Both the position numbers and the translations under genes were made by a program. The notes below the pieces were generated by a model. That model did no database searches. It was not told where the DNA came from and saw only the letters and a list, made by a program, of their open reading frames with translations. Source: Anseranas semipalmata (taxonomy: Eukaryota; Chordata; Aves; Anseriformes; Anseranatidae). Taken from it: 64,000 nucleotides of DNA. Shown in pieces: positions 62,501 through 64,000 of the stretch. Position 1 is the first letter of the stretch, and the number at the start of each line of letters is the position of its first letter. The stretch covers positions 124,394 to 188,393 of the forward strand of contig VXAA01001099.1 in assembly GCA_013399115.1 (NCBI GenBank), written 5' to 3'.

Positions 62501-63030
62501 TTGTGACAATTCCCAGATGATCCAATGCTTCGTTTTATTTAGTGTATGCTGTAACCTGAGCTTACCCTTTTGGTTAGATCTTCGGAAACAGCAAACTGTA
62601 GCATTTCTTTGTGCTTTATACTAATGATGTGCAATATGATCAGAATTGGAAAGCAGTGTACAGTCAGGAGTCAGGACAAGAGAGAGGGCATGTAGTTTTC
62701 TGAATGCCTCTGCAGCTCTTTGAAATCCTTCTTTGAGTACGTTGATGTTGGTTACCAGGTGATGTGTTCCTTTTTTTTTTTTTTCCTGTCTAAATACAGA
62801 CTTATTCATGATTCTAGTAAATGCGACTTGCTTGGCTTAGAAATTCCAAGAGAAATAAACAGGCAAGCCCATTCACCCATTCAATTTTGTATATATTATC
62901 TGTCGTATCCTTTGCACTGAAAAGATCTACAAGACAGGATTTCAATATTTCCTCAGAAAAAGTCCTGATTTTTTAGAGAAAAAGTAGGACAAAGAATAGG
63001 CTCAACAAATATCTGTAAGGAAAGAAACAA
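59515..63030. other. Unique sequence, GC-richer at 60960-61400, no gene supported
   Basis: T16 at 60263-60278, an A13-(CA)n tract at 60867-60895 and T16 near 62769-62784. The 60960-61400 patch is GC-richer and open on both strands; no domain is recognisable in any of its frames. Confidence 0.45.
60867..60895. repeat. Poly-A followed by (CA)n microsatellite
   Basis: Thirteen A residues followed by about eight CA units. Confidence 0.85.
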
Positions 63031-63039
63031 GTGTTATAA

Positions 63040-63095
63040 GAGGGTGAACTATATGATCTCTTGACGGCCTTTCTGGCCCATAAGAATTAAGAAGT
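63040..63095 (+). mobile_element. Probable CR1 3'-end relic, plus strand
   Basis: The plus strand reads 'gtgaactatatgatctcttg' then 'ggcctttctggccc', which follows the CR1 3' untranslated pattern 'gactagatgatctcttgaggtcccttccagccc'. The octamer tail is reduced to 'ataagaatt'. Only about 55 bp are recognisable. Confidence 0.45.
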
Positions 63096-63099
63096 TAAT

Positions 63100-64000
63100 G
63101 TTACTCAAAAAGAAATAATAAGCTCCACAGAAATTTAGCAGGGATTCTCTTTAGATGTCCTTTTCAGGATTCTTTGCTGTCTCCACCATAGAAGTCAGAA
63201 TGTAGGAGCCCCAGAGGGAAATGGTGAAGGACACTAAAGTCCAGATTTAGTCCACCACAGCCAGTAACTGTAGATTCTAGTGTAAACACCTAAATGCCTA
63301 GGAAAGCCCACAGGCTCAGGCGCCTTTCTCATTGACTTCTATGCTCCATTAAAATCTAGGGAAAGGTATGACTTCCTATCCAACCTGTTTTTCTCTCTTT
63401 TTCCCATCCTAGCAGATCAGCAGGAGCTGTTCAGCTGTTTTACTCCAAAGGATCTTCATGATATCTCCTTGTCCTGGCATGGCAACCATGAATTCACTTT
63501 CCATAGGGAATGTTACACAAGCTACAGTAGCTGTCTGGCTGTGTAGCCCCTCTACTGCCACTAGCAGCCACATCTGTAGGCCTCTTATGTTCTGCCTCTC
63601 TGCTTGTTACTCCTTTTATTCTCTCCATACATGAGCTTTCTTTATTTCTCTTTAGCTCACACTGCAGATGCTATGAGTGTCCACTCCTCAAGTCTAGAAA
63701 ACCACAATGCTGGGGTTTAACAAAACAATCGTCTTGCTACCCATCTGAAGTAGGCCAGCATCAACCTTTTGTTACATGCATGCATGAAAGGACTTTTCTA
63801 ATCATAAAAGAATCTGTAGCCTGGGGGTAAGATAAAACCTGTGTGCTGACCCCTCCACACGTCACCTTCAGAAGATTCAAAATTTTCCTTCCGCATTTTT
63901 AATGAGGGAGGCTAGGAAATTAATCAATAATTTCTGACAAAAATATAATGGAATAAATCCAGCAAAAGTGAAACTCTCGGGACTTAAAGAATATAGAATT
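63100..64000. other. Unique sequence; possible old repeat at 63275-63365; no gene seen
   Basis: Words such as 'acacctaaatgcctaggaaagcc' and 'cattgacttctatg' at 63275-63365 resemble an old amniote repeat built on 'ttaggcacctaaa' and 'cattgacttcaatggg'. The match is weak. The rest of the segment to the window end is unrecognised. Confidence 0.35.

Noticed and set aside
1..64000. Operons, CRISPR arrays, phage or other prokaryotic systems
   Set aside because: Composition, microsatellite content, CR1 and ERVL LTRs show vertebrate nuclear DNA; the tandem arrays are simple microsatellites without spacers.

Overview
This is a 64 kb piece of a vertebrate nuclear genome, almost certainly a bird. The evidence is the transposon content: several Chicken Repeat 1 (CR1) LINE copies, recognisable from their 3' octamer tails and from remnants of the ORF2 C-terminus (for example RLPREVVESPSL on the minus strand near 40.8 kb), and two solo LTRs of the avian ERVL type with TG...CA ends and 5-bp target duplications. 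The DNA is AT-rich, the longest stop-free ORFs are about 100-170 codons and low-complexity or antisense-overlapping, and I recognise no host protein-coding exon, tRNA, rRNA, CRISPR array or operon. It reads as intergenic desert or the inside of a very large intron.

Layout. 1-18.5 kb: unique AT-rich sequence with short microsatellites, an orphan CR1-like tail at 1.0 kb and a compact cluster of TALE-homeodomain (MEIS/PBX-type) sites at 16.5 kb. 18.49-19.09 kb: minus-strand solo LTR flanked by ACAGT. 20.97-22.75 kb: a very old, heavily mutated CR1 on the minus strand in which pieces of the reverse transcriptase can still be read. 26.5 kb: an ancient CR1 3' end. 27-38.8 kb: unique sequence with homopolymers. 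38.85-39.45 kb: plus-strand solo LTR flanked by AGAAG, the same family as the first. 40.35 kb: a perfect 13-bp-arm hairpin. 40.67-40.86 kb: a 5'-truncated CR1 (minus). 45.28-45.44 kb: a second 5'-truncated CR1 (plus). 46.9-47.1 kb: another ancient CR1 (minus). 43-60 kb: several hexa- and pentanucleotide tandem repeats. A 12-base assembly gap sits inside a poly-C run at 57.29 kb. The last kilobase has one more probable CR1 3' relic.

No genes work together here; the story is one of layered transposon insertions of different ages. The most informative observations are the pair of oppositely oriented solo LTRs with intact target duplications and very different CpG retention, the readable but decapitated CR1 reverse transcriptase relic, and the MEIS/PBX motif cluster as a candidate enhancer. 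I looked for an undescribed biological system and did not find one I could support.
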